From Rhodopila globiformis (GTDB taxonomy: Bacteria > Pseudomonadota > Alphaproteobacteria > Acetobacterales > Acetobacteraceae), in the NCBI RefSeq assembly GCF_002937115.1, contig NZ_NHRY01000053.1, forward strand, positions 1-32,554: a stretch of DNA of 32,554 bases, given 5' to 3'. The stretch's first letter is position 1. Every line of letters starts with the position of its first letter. The position numbers were made by a program, and so were the translations under genes. The notes beneath the pieces are model-generated. The model ran no database searches, was not told the DNA's origin, and saw only the letters and a program-made list of their open reading frames with translations. Of the stretch, positions 1 through 7,156 are shown one piece after another.

Positions 1-123
1 GCTCCGGGAGGTGTCCAGAAGCACACTGTCTAGCGCCCCATGACGCGCGTGTAGTGCCACTCGGCCAAAAACGGCGCTGTAAGATGTTGAAAAGAAAAGC
101 TGTCTCGGGGTAGGTGGCAAATC

Positions 124-282
124 TGGGCTAACGACCGCGGCTTCGAGTGCCTGCTGCTGTCCGACTGCTGCGGCGCCACCGATGCCGGCAACCACGCGGC
201 CGCGCTGAAAATGATCAGGATGCAGGGCGGCGTGTTCGGCGCCGTCAGCGACAGCGCAACGTTCCTCGCCGGCCTGCCATGA
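124..282 (+). pseudogene. 3' fragment of isochorismatase-family cysteine hydrolase
   Basis: About 50 codons in frame 1 end at TGA 280-282. They read as the C-terminal end of the isochorismatase/ureidoacrylate-biuret amidohydrolase fold: a beta strand (ECLLLSDCC, containing the position of the family's nucleophilic Cys), then a helix with H..A..MI, then the GGVFG.V motif near the terminus. A stop lies at 88-90 in the same frame, and family-like sequence begins only around 124-127 (ANDRGFE), so the N-terminal two thirds with the catalytic Asp and Lys are absent. The stop overlaps the ABC ATPase start by 4 nt (ATGA), which implies translational coupling in the intact operon. The upstream 120 bases are more A-rich and unrelated, so an insertion or an assembly join has removed the 5' part. 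The family assignment is good; the substrate is unknown. Confidence 0.7.
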
Positions 283-1793
283 GCCGCGCCATCGGGATCG
301 AGGCCGCCGGCATCGGCAAGCATTTCGGTTCGTTCCACGCGCTATCCGACGTATCGCTGAAGGTCGCGCCCGGCACCGTGCACGGGTTGCTGGGCGAGAA
401 CGGCGCCGGCAAATCGACGCTGGTGAAATGCCTGCTGGGCTACTACCGCGCCGACGAAGGCGGCTTCATCGTCGATGGGCGGGAAGCGGCGATCGAGCGC
501 CCTGCCGATGCCGATGCGCTGGGCCTGGGCATGGTGTACCAGCATTTCACCCTGGTGCCGTCGATGACTGTGGCGGAAAACCTGGTGATGGCGCGCCAGG
601 GCGTGCCGGCGGTGATCAACTGGCGTGCGGAAATCGCCGCCCTGCGGCAGTTCATGCAGCGCATGCCGTTCCAGGTGAAACTGGAGGCCGAGGCCGGCAG
701 CCTCGCCGCTGGCGAGCGGCAGAAGACCGAGATCATCAAGCAGCTTTACCTGGAACGCCGCTTCCTGGTGCTGGACGAGCCGACATCGGTGCTGACGCCG
801 CAGGAGGCGGAGGAGATGCTCGGCCTGGTGCGCAACCTGGCTCATTCCGGCGCGCTGACCATCGTCATCATCACCCACAAGCTGAAGGAAGTCTTCGCCC
901 ACGTCGATGACGTTACGGTATTGCGGCGCGGCCGCATGGCCGGGTCCGGCCCGCTGAAGCAGTTCACCGCCGCCGATCTGACGGCAATGATGATCGGCGA
1001 GCCGCACGCGCCCAAGAACCCCGAGCGCCGGGGCGTTGCCGAGAGCGCGGCACGGTTGTCCGTCTCCGGCCTGCGCACCGCCGATGATGCTGGGCGCAAG
1101 GGGTTGTCGATCGACGGCCTGGACGTGCGCGCGCACGAAATTGTCGGCGTCGCCGGCGTGTCCGGCAACGGCCAGAAGGAACTGGTGGAAGTGCTGGGCG
1201 GCCAGCGGCGCGCAACCGCCGGACGAATCCTGGTGGAGGGCGCGCCGTATGACGCCTCCCGGATGCAGTCCCAGGCGCATGGCGTGCGGGTGCTGCCGGA
1301 GGAACCATTGCGCAACGGTTGCGTCCCGGGGATGACGGTGACGGAGAACCTCGCCCTGCGCAGCTTCGACCTGGATGCGGGGAAAGACCGCCGCTTCTGG
1401 CTGGACCGCAACGGCATGGCGGCGCGGGCGGCGGCGATGGTCGCGGCCTATGGCATCCGCACGCCCTCGCCGCAGGCGCCCATCGGCGTGCTGTCGGGCG
1501 GCAATGTGCAGCGCTGCGTGCTGGCCCGCGAACTGGACGGCGACGTGCGATTGCTGATCGTCTGCAACCCGTGCTTCGGTCTGGACGTGAAGGCGGTGGC
1601 GGAGACCAGGGCGCGGATCATGGCGGCGCGCAACGCCGGCGCGGCGGTACTGCTGATTTCCGAGGACCTGGACGAGATCCTGGAACTCGCCGATCGGATC
1701 GTGGTGATGCACGATGGAGCGATCGTGCACCAGATGCCGGCGGCCGGGGCAGACCCGCAGGAGATCGGCCGGCATATGCTGGGGCAGCACTGA
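279..1793 (+). CDS. Double-domain sugar/nucleoside-type ABC transporter ATPase
   Basis: A 504-residue cytoplasmic ATPase of the class that energises simple-sugar or nucleoside (BmpA/YufO-like) importers; such proteins carry two fused nucleotide-binding domains of about 250 residues. Domain 1 has a Walker [10 protein letters not shown] near residue 39, the Q-loop [12 protein letters not shown], Walker [11 protein letters not shown] and the switch His in ITHK. Its signature reads LAAGERQ instead of the usual LSVG-type. Domain 2 has the degenerate Walker A typical of this class (SGNGQKEL), the signature LSGGNVQ and Walker [11 protein letters not shown]. The ATG at 279 overlaps the stop of the hydrolase fragment; longer reading frames upstream are that gene read out of frame. 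No permease or binding-protein gene follows, so partners must lie upstream outside the window or elsewhere. A purine, pyrimidine or amide-type substrate is suggested only by the hydrolase neighbour. Confidence 0.88.
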   Translation: MSRAIGIEAAGIGKHFGSFHALSDVSLKVAPGTVHGLLGENGAGKSTLVKCLLGYYRADEGGFIVDGREAAIERPADADALGLGMVYQHFTLVPSMTVAENLVMARQGVPAVINWRAEIAALRQFMQRMPFQVKLEAEAGSLAAGERQKTEIIKQLYLERRFLVLDEPTSVLTPQEAEEMLGLVRNLAHSGALTIVIITHKLKEVFAHVDDVTVLRRGRMAGSGPLKQFTAADLTAMMIGEPHAPKNPERRGVAESAARLSVSGLRTADDAGRKGLSIDGLDVRAHEIVGVAGVSGNGQKELVEVLGGQRRATAGRILVEGAPYDASRMQSQAHGVRVLPEEPLRNGCVPGMTVTENLALRSFDLDAGKDRRFWLDRNGMAARAAAMVAAYGIRTPSPQAPIGVLSGGNVQRCVLARELDGDVRLLIVCNPCFGLDVKAVAETRARIMAARNAGAAVLLISEDLDEILELADRIVVMHDGAIVHQMPAAGADPQEIGRHMLGQH

Positions 1794-1935
1794 GGCGACC
1801 GCAGGTCCTCGCACACAGAATTGACCGGCCGTGGACGGGCAACGGCAGGCCACCGAGCGGCACAGGCATTTCATTACCCGGACCAGGGCGGTAGATGGTT
1901 TCGGTGTGCAATGACTATCCCATCTGATAACGGTT

Positions 1936-2844
1936 ATGGATTCGGTCCATTCAACCGCCTGGGGCAGGCGACGGCATAGGGACGCCCACCTCCGGAGCAT
2001 CGGCGCCCTGGCCTGCGCGGGCGCGGTTCTGTTTGCCGCGACACAAGGCCGTGCCCAGACGGCACCGGCGCCGAATCCGTTCCGGACGGTGAACCTGAAC
2101 TACGTGTACGCAGCCGATCTGGGCTTCGGCGGGTACTCGCTGGCGGGACTGACGGCGAACGTCTACACGCTGCCGCTGAGCTACTCGCTGCACGGCATCC
2201 TGCCCGATGGCTGGACGCTGCGGCTGCTGTCTCCGATCCAGCTTGGCGTGTACTCGTTGAACCTCACTGACACGAACGGCGCGCGCATTTCGATCAACCA
2301 GAAATCCCTGGGGCTCGTGCCGGGCGCGGAACTGGATATTCCGCTTGGCGGCCGCACGGTGGTGAAGCCGTTTGCGCAGTTCGGCGTGGTTGGCGCGTTC
2401 GGCGACGACGTCGGCAACCCGTGGGCCTATGTCTTCCTGGGGGGCGCGCGGGCGATCAGCGAATGGCACGTGGGCGAGACGACCCTGTCGCTCGGCAACG
2501 CCGTGGTCTATGCTGGCGACGAGACCGTCGGATCGGGATTCTCCGAGCATTATGTTTCGCTTCAGCTTGGCGGCGAGGTGCGCCATCCGCTTGGCTTCAG
2601 CGTCGGCAATCTGGAGCCGGACCTGGGGGTTTACGCGAACTACTATTATTATCCGGCGCCGTTGCAGTTCAGCCGTTTCCTGGAACCGCCGCTGAAGGTG
2701 GAAAACCAGGTTGAGTTCGGATTTTCGGTGGGGTCCGCGTCGCCGTTCAAGTTGCTGTGGCTGTCGAATCCACGCATCGGCGCCGGCGTCGTGTTCGGAA
2801 GCGGATTGACCGTCTGGCATATCAATTTCGGATTTCCGTTCTGA
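1936..2844 (+). CDS. Putative outer-membrane beta-barrel protein
   Basis: A 302-residue protein of no named family that I recognise. After a basic stretch, residues about 20-41 form a signal peptide (hydrophobic ALACAGAVLFAA followed by GRA and a Q-T-A mature start). The mature part is a succession of amphipathic strands rich in Tyr, Gly and Leu (for example NYVYAADLGFGGYSL and YANYYYY) and it ends in Phe (NFGFPF), the usual C-terminal residue recognised by the BAM machinery. Together these suggest an outer-membrane barrel of perhaps 12-14 strands. The start is uncertain because no strong ribosome-binding site is visible before 1936. It stands alone: 142 bp after the ABC gene and followed by a palindromic repeat. 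The function is unknown; a porin-like or phenol-degradation meta-pathway-like barrel is possible. Confidence 0.6.
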   Translation: MDSVHSTAWGRRRHRDAHLRSIGALACAGAVLFAATQGRAQTAPAPNPFRTVNLNYVYAADLGFGGYSLAGLTANVYTLPLSYSLHGILPDGWTLRLLSPIQLGVYSLNLTDTNGARISINQKSLGLVPGAELDIPLGGRTVVKPFAQFGVVGAFGDDVGNPWAYVFLGGARAISEWHVGETTLSLGNAVVYAGDETVGSGFSEHYVSLQLGGEVRHPLGFSVGNLEPDLGVYANYYYYPAPLQFSRFLEPPLKVENQVEFGFSVGSASPFKLLWLSNPRIGAGVVFGSGLTVWHINFGFPF

Positions 2845-2878
2845 CGCGTGCCGGAGATGGGATGGTCACTCCCCTTCC

Positions 2879-2970
2879 GTTATGGCCGGGCGTGTTTCGG
2901 CCATCTGTGCTTCCACGACAGGGGGTAGATGGCCGGGACAAGCCCGGCCATGACGATGAAGAGACGATCT
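2879..2970. repeat. Dispersed double-hairpin repeat, copy A
   Basis: Two arms, 2879-2908 and 2926-2955, each form a GGCCGGG...CCGGCC-type hairpin, and the arms are also inverted copies of each other. The right arm is followed by CATGACGAT..AGAGACGATC, which is repeated after copy C at 31831-31851. It lies in the gap between the barrel protein and the convergent alcohol dehydrogenase. Translated repeats of this kind produce the familiar spurious peptide GRDKPGHDD seen in many alphaproteobacterial annotations. Confidence 0.85.
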
Positions 2971-3002
2971 CAGGCCGTCTTCCGCCCCGCGGCAGCGACA
3001 GC

Positions 3003-4055
3003 TCAGATCAGGAACACGCCCTTGCCGTCGGACTGCCTGTCGAACAGCTTGTACGCCTCCTCGGCCTGATCCAGCGTCCAGCGGTGGGTGAACAGCCGAT
3101 CGACGTCGATCTTCCGGTCAATGCAGAAATCAGCGCATTCCGCCTGGATGATGTTGGAAAAGGTCCACGACGCGACCAGCGTCAGTTGCCGGCGCAACAA
3201 ATGCGGGCTGACGTCGATGTGCACGTCGCCGCCCTCGCCCACGAAGCACATGGTGCCCCAGACCTTGGTGCTGCGGATCGCGCTCAGCCGCGCGTCGGGA
3301 TTGGAGGACGTATCCAGTGTCAGGTCGGCGTACTTGCCGTGGGTCAGGCCCCTGATCGCCTCGACCGGATCGTTCGAGCCCGGATCGACCGTTTCGTCGG
3401 CGCCGAATTCCTTCGCCCGCGCCAGCCGTTGCGCATTGATATCCAGCGCGATGACCCGCGCGCCCATCGCCTTGGCAAACTGCGTGGCAGCCAGGCCAAC
3501 CGGTCCCTGGCCGAAAATCGCGATGGTGTCGCGGCCCGAGGTGTTCATCCGCCGCAGCGCGCCATACGCCGTGCCCGAGCCGCAGGAAATCGCAGCCCCG
3601 GCGGTGAACGACAACTCGTCCCGCAGCGGCACCAGCGTGTTGGCAGGCACCAGCAGGTACTTGGCGTGGCCGCCATGCGCGTTGTTGCCATAGACCTTCA
3701 CCGGCACCTCCTGGCACAGTTGCTGCCAGCCCGAGCGGCAATGGCTGCACTGGGTGCACCCCTGGTAATGATGCACCATGACCCGCTGGCCGATTTTCGC
3801 CTCGGCGGGCAGCACGTCGGGGCCGATGGCGGCGACGACGCCGCAGGGTTCGTGGCCGACGATGGTCGGGTTCGGGTTGGGCGGCAGGCCGGTGGCATTG
3901 CGGGCCTGGTTCCTCGGGCGGCGGTATTGATGCAGGTCCGATCCGCACATGCCGGATGCCTTCATCTCGACCACCACCTCGCCGGGACCGGGCGTCGGGT
4001 CCGGGAATGTCATCAGCTCCAGCCCACGGTCGCCGGTGAACACGACACCTTGCAT
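3003..4055 (-). CDS. Zinc-dependent alcohol dehydrogenase (MDR family)
   Basis: A 350-residue medium-chain dehydrogenase/reductase that oxidises an alcohol or reduces an aldehyde with NAD(P). The GroES-like domain carries catalytic zinc ligands C37 (GMCGSD) and the H68-E69 pair (GHEPCG). The structural zinc loop has C100, C103, C106 and C114 in the classical CxxCxxCx7C spacing. The Rossmann domain begins with GQGPVG at 182-187. The start at 4055 is chosen because GGAGGAAACC precedes it; the open frame upstream to 4136 has no ribosome-binding site and is rich in Arg from random coding. The gene is divergent from the AhpD-like gene, 180 bp away, and convergent with the barrel gene. The length is normal and all zinc ligands are present. 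The substrate cannot be told from sequence. Confidence 0.9.
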   Translation of the reverse strand: MQGVVFTGDRGLELMTFPDPTPGPGEVVVEMKASGMCGSDLHQYRRPRNQARNATGLPPNPNPTIVGHEPCGVVAAIGPDVLPAEAKIGQRVMVHHYQGCTQCSHCRSGWQQLCQEVPVKVYGNNAHGGHAKYLLVPANTLVPLRDELSFTAGAAISCGSGTAYGALRRMNTSGRDTIAIFGQGPVGLAATQFAKAMGARVIALDINAQRLARAKEFGADETVDPGSNDPVEAIRGLTHGKYADLTLDTSSNPDARLSAIRSTKVWGTMCFVGEGGDVHIDVSPHLLRRQLTLVASWTFSNIIQAECADFCIDRKIDVDRLFTHRWTLDQAEEAYKLFDRQSDGKGVFLI

Positions 4056-4235
4056 GGTTTCCTCCCTCGTTCTGCGTTGGCCCGCAGTGTAGCGGGATTT
4101 CCGGCGCGCGCGAAACCGGGCGCGGATGACCGGCAATTTGCCTGAGGCCGCTTTACTTTGTCGCCCTGGCGTTTACACCGGAAGCGCCGCTTTGTGGCGC
4201 AGACGACGCAGATCCGATGCAAGAAGGACGACGCC

Positions 4236-4850
4236 ATGGCCCGTATCCCAGTGCTGCATGAAAACGACCCCGCAACGCCGGCCGATGCCAAAGCCTTCCT
4301 GGAGGAAGCGGCGCAGTCGCGCGGGCAACTGGTGAACATCTATCGCGCCATGGCCAACCGGCCCGAAGCCGGGCAGGCCTTTCTCACGCTGGCCCACACG
4401 GTGTATCGCGGCCGCACGACCCTGGCGCCGAAGCATGCCGAACTGGCGTACCTGACCGCGACCGTCGTCAACAACTGCTTCTATTGAATCCCCACCCACA
4501 CTGTGCTCGGTCGGAGCCTGGGGCTGACGGAAGACCAGATGCGGCATTTGCTGGACGATCCCCTGCCGGACGGCGTCTATGATCCGGCCGAGGCGGCGAT
4601 CGTGCGCTACGCCCAAAAATCGACGCGGCTGGAGCCAATCGACGATGCCACCTATGGCGATCTGGCGCGGCATTTCACGACGCAGCAGATCATGGACATC
4701 TGCCTGACGGTCGGCTTGAGCAACATGGTCAACCGCTTCCACGCCACGTTCCAGACGGACCTCGACGCGGCGACGGTCGAGGCGGTGGAAGCAGGCGATG
4801 CGATCGCCGGCGCCTGTGCCATTCCTAGGCCGAAACCACCTGGCGGATAA
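4236..4850 (+). CDS. AhpD/CMD-like thiol oxidoreductase, probable selenoprotein (TGA = Sec84)
   Basis: One frame of 205 codons is interrupted only by TGA at 4485-4487, with the same frame and the same protein family on both sides. The first part (83 residues) ends in NNCFY; the second resumes IPTHTVLGRSLGL. AhpD-type carboxymuconolactone decarboxylase-like proteins have the redox motif C-x-x-C-x-x-x-H. Here C81-F-Y-(TGA84)-I-P-T-H88 places the stop exactly at the second, resolving cysteine. A hairpin with a GGUCG loop starts 21 nt after the TGA (separate entry). Translated with selenocysteine, the protein is 204 residues, normal for the family. AAGAAGGA 7-8 nt before ATG 4236 supports the start. 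Family members act as alkylhydroperoxide or thiol peroxidases. The alternative is a nonsense mutation of a Cys codon (TGC/TGT to TGA). A conventional gene finder would split it at 4487 and start a false gene near 4503. Confidence 0.8.
4488..4523 (+). promoter_or_regulatory. Candidate bacterial SECIS element
   Basis: Immediately after the in-frame TGA, GCUC (4505-4508) pairs with GAGC (4514-4517) around a five-base loop GGUCG. An irregular lower helix (C4499-G4523, C4501-G4521, U4502-G4520, G4503-U4519, with a U4504/C4518 mismatch) extends it. The loop begins 21 nt after the TGA, inside the range of about 16-37 nt accepted for bacterial SECIS hairpins. It contains the GGUC found in the loop of the E. 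coli fdhF element that SelB recognises. The folding was done by eye. Confidence 0.6.
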
Positions 4851-5000
4851 GGCGCCGCCGTCCGATCCGCGCGGCATCGACGGGGGCCCGCTTCAATGCC
4901 AGAGTCGGGCACCCGCCGATTCCAAGGACCCGACCATGATGGCCTCCATCCCCGGCACCACCGCTTGAGCCACGAAACAACCGCCCGGCTGCTGCGGTCG

Positions 5001-6170
5001 ATGCCGTTCTGGCCGCTGGCGGCGACGCTGGCGGTGCAGACCCTGGCGACGATGGCAATGTATTCCGTGCCCGCCATCGCGCCCGAGGTGGCACAGGACC
5101 TGAAGGTCAGCGGCGCCCTGGTGGGGTATTTCGTCGCCGCCGCCTATGGCGTCGGCATCCTGTCGGCGCTGCTCTCGCCCGGGTTGGTGCGGCGTCATGG
5201 CGGCGTGCGCGCCACCCAGGTGGTGTTGCTCGCCGCCGCCGGCATGCTGGCGCTGGCGGCGCTGGGGAAAGGCGTCATCGGCCTCGCCCTGGCCGCGGTG
5301 GTGCTTGGCCTGGGCTACGGCGCGGCAGCGCCGGCCAGCACGCACCTGCTGGTGCCGCAAACCCCGCGGCCGGTGTTCAACCTCGTCATGTCGCTGCGCC
5401 AGATCGGCGTGCCGCTGGGCGGCGTGCTGGCGGCGCTGATACTGCCGCCGCTGGCCCTGTCCGTCGGCTGGCGCGGCGCGTTGCTGGCGGAACTCGGCCC
5501 CGTGCTGCTGCTGATCGGGCTGATGGAAATCCCGCGGCGGCGCTGGGACCACGACCGCGAGCCCGGCCGCCGCGTCCTGGGACACAGCCTGTTGCAGCCG
5601 TTCGCCCTGCTGGCGGACCCGCGCCTGCGGCGGCTGTCGCTGGCGGCGTTCGTCTATGCCGGCGTGGCGCTGTGCCTGGTGGCGTTCATGACTGTGCAGC
5701 TTACCACGACGGTCGGCCTGACGCTGGTGCAGGCCGGACAGATTCTCGCCGCCTACCAGATCGCCGGCTCCATCAGCCGCCCGATCTGGGGATGGCTGGC
5801 CGATCGGCTGCTGACGCCGACACAGACGCTGGCGGTGCACGGGGTGGGCATGGCGGCGAGCACGGCACTGGCCGGGTTCTACGGGCCGGGCTGGCCGGCC
5901 TGGGCGGTGCTGGCGAACGCGGTGCTGGCAGGCTGCACCGCCGGCGGCTACACCGGCGTTGCCTACGCGGACTATGCGGCGCTGGGCGGGGTGCGGCGGA
6001 CCGAGGCGACCGGCCTCGGCACCGCCATCATGTTCGCCGGCGGCATGGCGTTGCCGCCGCTGTTCGGACTGTCTGTCACGGCGCTGGGCGGCTATCGCAT
6101 CAGCTTTATCGTGTGTGCCGCCGCCGCGGCGGCCAGCGGCGTGCTGCTGGCGCTGCCGCAGCGGCGGTGA
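5001..6170 (+). CDS. MFS transporter, 12 TM
   Basis: An inner-membrane secondary transporter of the major facilitator superfamily, about 389 residues from ATG 5001. Twelve hydrophobic segments can be counted, TM1 at FWPLAATLAVQTLATM and TM12 at ISFIVCAAAAAASGVLLAL, with a longer hydrophilic RRRWDHDREPGRR loop between TM6 and TM7. The start is uncertain. The frame stays open to ATG 4896, but those codons cross a good ribosome-binding site (AAGGA, 4923-4927) that precedes another ATG at 4936 in frame 1. That ATG encodes MMASIPGTTA and stops at 4966-4968 exactly where the transporter frame can begin (TTG 4965). Adding one T there would fuse the two into a typical short cytoplasmic N terminus. 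The stop at 6168-6170 directly abuts the stop of the convergent aldo/keto reductase. The substrate is unknown; a CynX/YbfB-like organic-anion carrier is possible. Confidence 0.85.
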   Translation: MPFWPLAATLAVQTLATMAMYSVPAIAPEVAQDLKVSGALVGYFVAAAYGVGILSALLSPGLVRRHGGVRATQVVLLAAAGMLALAALGKGVIGLALAAVVLGLGYGAAAPASTHLLVPQTPRPVFNLVMSLRQIGVPLGGVLAALILPPLALSVGWRGALLAELGPVLLLIGLMEIPRRRWDHDREPGRRVLGHSLLQPFALLADPRLRRLSLAAFVYAGVALCLVAFMTVQLTTTVGLTLVQAGQILAAYQIAGSISRPIWGWLADRLLTPTQTLAVHGVGMAASTALAGFYGPGWPAWAVLANAVLAGCTAGGYTGVAYADYAALGGVRRTEATGLGTAIMFAGGMALPPLFGLSVTALGGYRISFIVCAAAAAASGVLLALPQRR

Positions 6171-7124
6171 TCAGCGCGGCTTGCTGGCTTCGTCGATTTT
6201 CTGGATCGAATCCGGATCGAGTTCGATTTCCGCGGCCTCTGTCAGCTCCGCCAGCTGCTCCAGGGTCGTTGCGCTGGCAATCGGCGCGGTGACGCTGGGG
6301 CGGGCGATCAGCCAGGCCAGCGCGATCTGGCCGGGCTTGGCGTCGTAGCGCTGCGCGACCTCATCCAGCGCCTTCAGCACGCCGAAGCCGTGGTCGTTGA
6401 GGTATTTTTCCACGCCGCGGCCGCGGGCGCGGCCGGCCAGGTCGTCACGAGATCGATATTTTCCCGTCAGGAAGCCGCTGGCCAGCGAGTAATAGCCGAT
6501 GACCCCGATCTTCTCCTTCAGGCACAGCTCTTCCAGCGGCCCTTCGAATTCCGCCCGCTCCATCAGGTTGTAGTGCGGCTGAAGGCTTTGATACCGCGGC
6601 AGCCCCTTCTCCGTGCTGATCCTCAGCGACTCCGCCAGCCGATCGGCCGAGAAGTTGGAGGCGCCGATTTCGCGCACCTTGCCCTGCTTGATGAGGTCCG
6701 CATACGCCGACAGCGTCTCCTCGATTGGTGTTTCGGGATCGTCGCGATGGGACTGATACAGGTCGATGTGGTCGGTCTGCAGGCGGCGCAGCGAATCCTC
6801 CACCGCCTGCTCCATATAAGCGCGGGACAGGCCCTTTTTCCCCGGGCCCATCTCGATCCCCAGCTTGGTCGCGATGATCACCTTGTCGCGGTTGCCGCGC
6901 GCCTTCATCCACTTGCCGATGATCGTTTCCGACTCGCCGCCGCTGTTGCCGGTGTGCCAGCGGGAATAGACGTCGGCTGTATCGAGAAAGTTGAAGCCGG
7001 CGTCGAGCCACGCATCCAGCAGCGCGAAGGAGGTCTTCTCATCCACCGTCCAGCCGAACACGTTGCAGCCGAACGTGATCGACGGCACTTCCAGGGACGA
7101 CTGGCCCAGTCTGCGGGGTTCCAT
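6171..7124 (-). CDS. Aldo/keto reductase
   Basis: A 317-residue (beta/alpha)8 NADPH-dependent carbonyl reductase. The catalytic tetrad is visible: D48 and Y53 (DTADVY), K87 (ATKLG) and H126 (YQSHRDD). The C-terminal cofactor-binding segment has PIASATTLEQL. The N terminus (RRLGQSSLEVPSITFGCNVFGW) resembles the YajO/Tas-like branch of bacterial aldo/keto reductases. The start at 7124 is preceded by AAGGAAAACAAG. It lies 32 bp downstream of the amidohydrolase on the same strand, so the two are probably cotranscribed. Its physiological carbonyl substrate is unknown. Confidence 0.92.
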   Translation of the reverse strand: MEPRRLGQSSLEVPSITFGCNVFGWTVDEKTSFALLDAWLDAGFNFLDTADVYSRWHTGNSGGESETIIGKWMKARGNRDKVIIATKLGIEMGPGKKGLSRAYMEQAVEDSLRRLQTDHIDLYQSHRDDPETPIEETLSAYADLIKQGKVREIGASNFSADRLAESLRISTEKGLPRYQSLQPHYNLMERAEFEGPLEELCLKEKIGVIGYYSLASGFLTGKYRSRDDLAGRARGRGVEKYLNDHGFGVLKALDEVAQRYDAKPGQIALAWLIARPSVTAPIASATTLEQLAELTEAAEIELDPDSIQKIDEASKPR

Positions 7125-7156
7125 CTTGTTTTCCTTGCTTCATGTGATCCGCACCA

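Noticed and set aside
342..2000. Long minus-strand open frame (over 550 codons) opposite the ABC ATPase
   Set aside because: It is the antisense of a well-supported gene, rich in His/Arg/Gln as expected for GC-rich shadow frames, and shows no family.
4503..4850. Separate small gene after the TGA in the AhpD-like gene
   Set aside because: It has no ribosome-binding site and begins in the middle of a conserved motif; it is the second part of the read-through protein.
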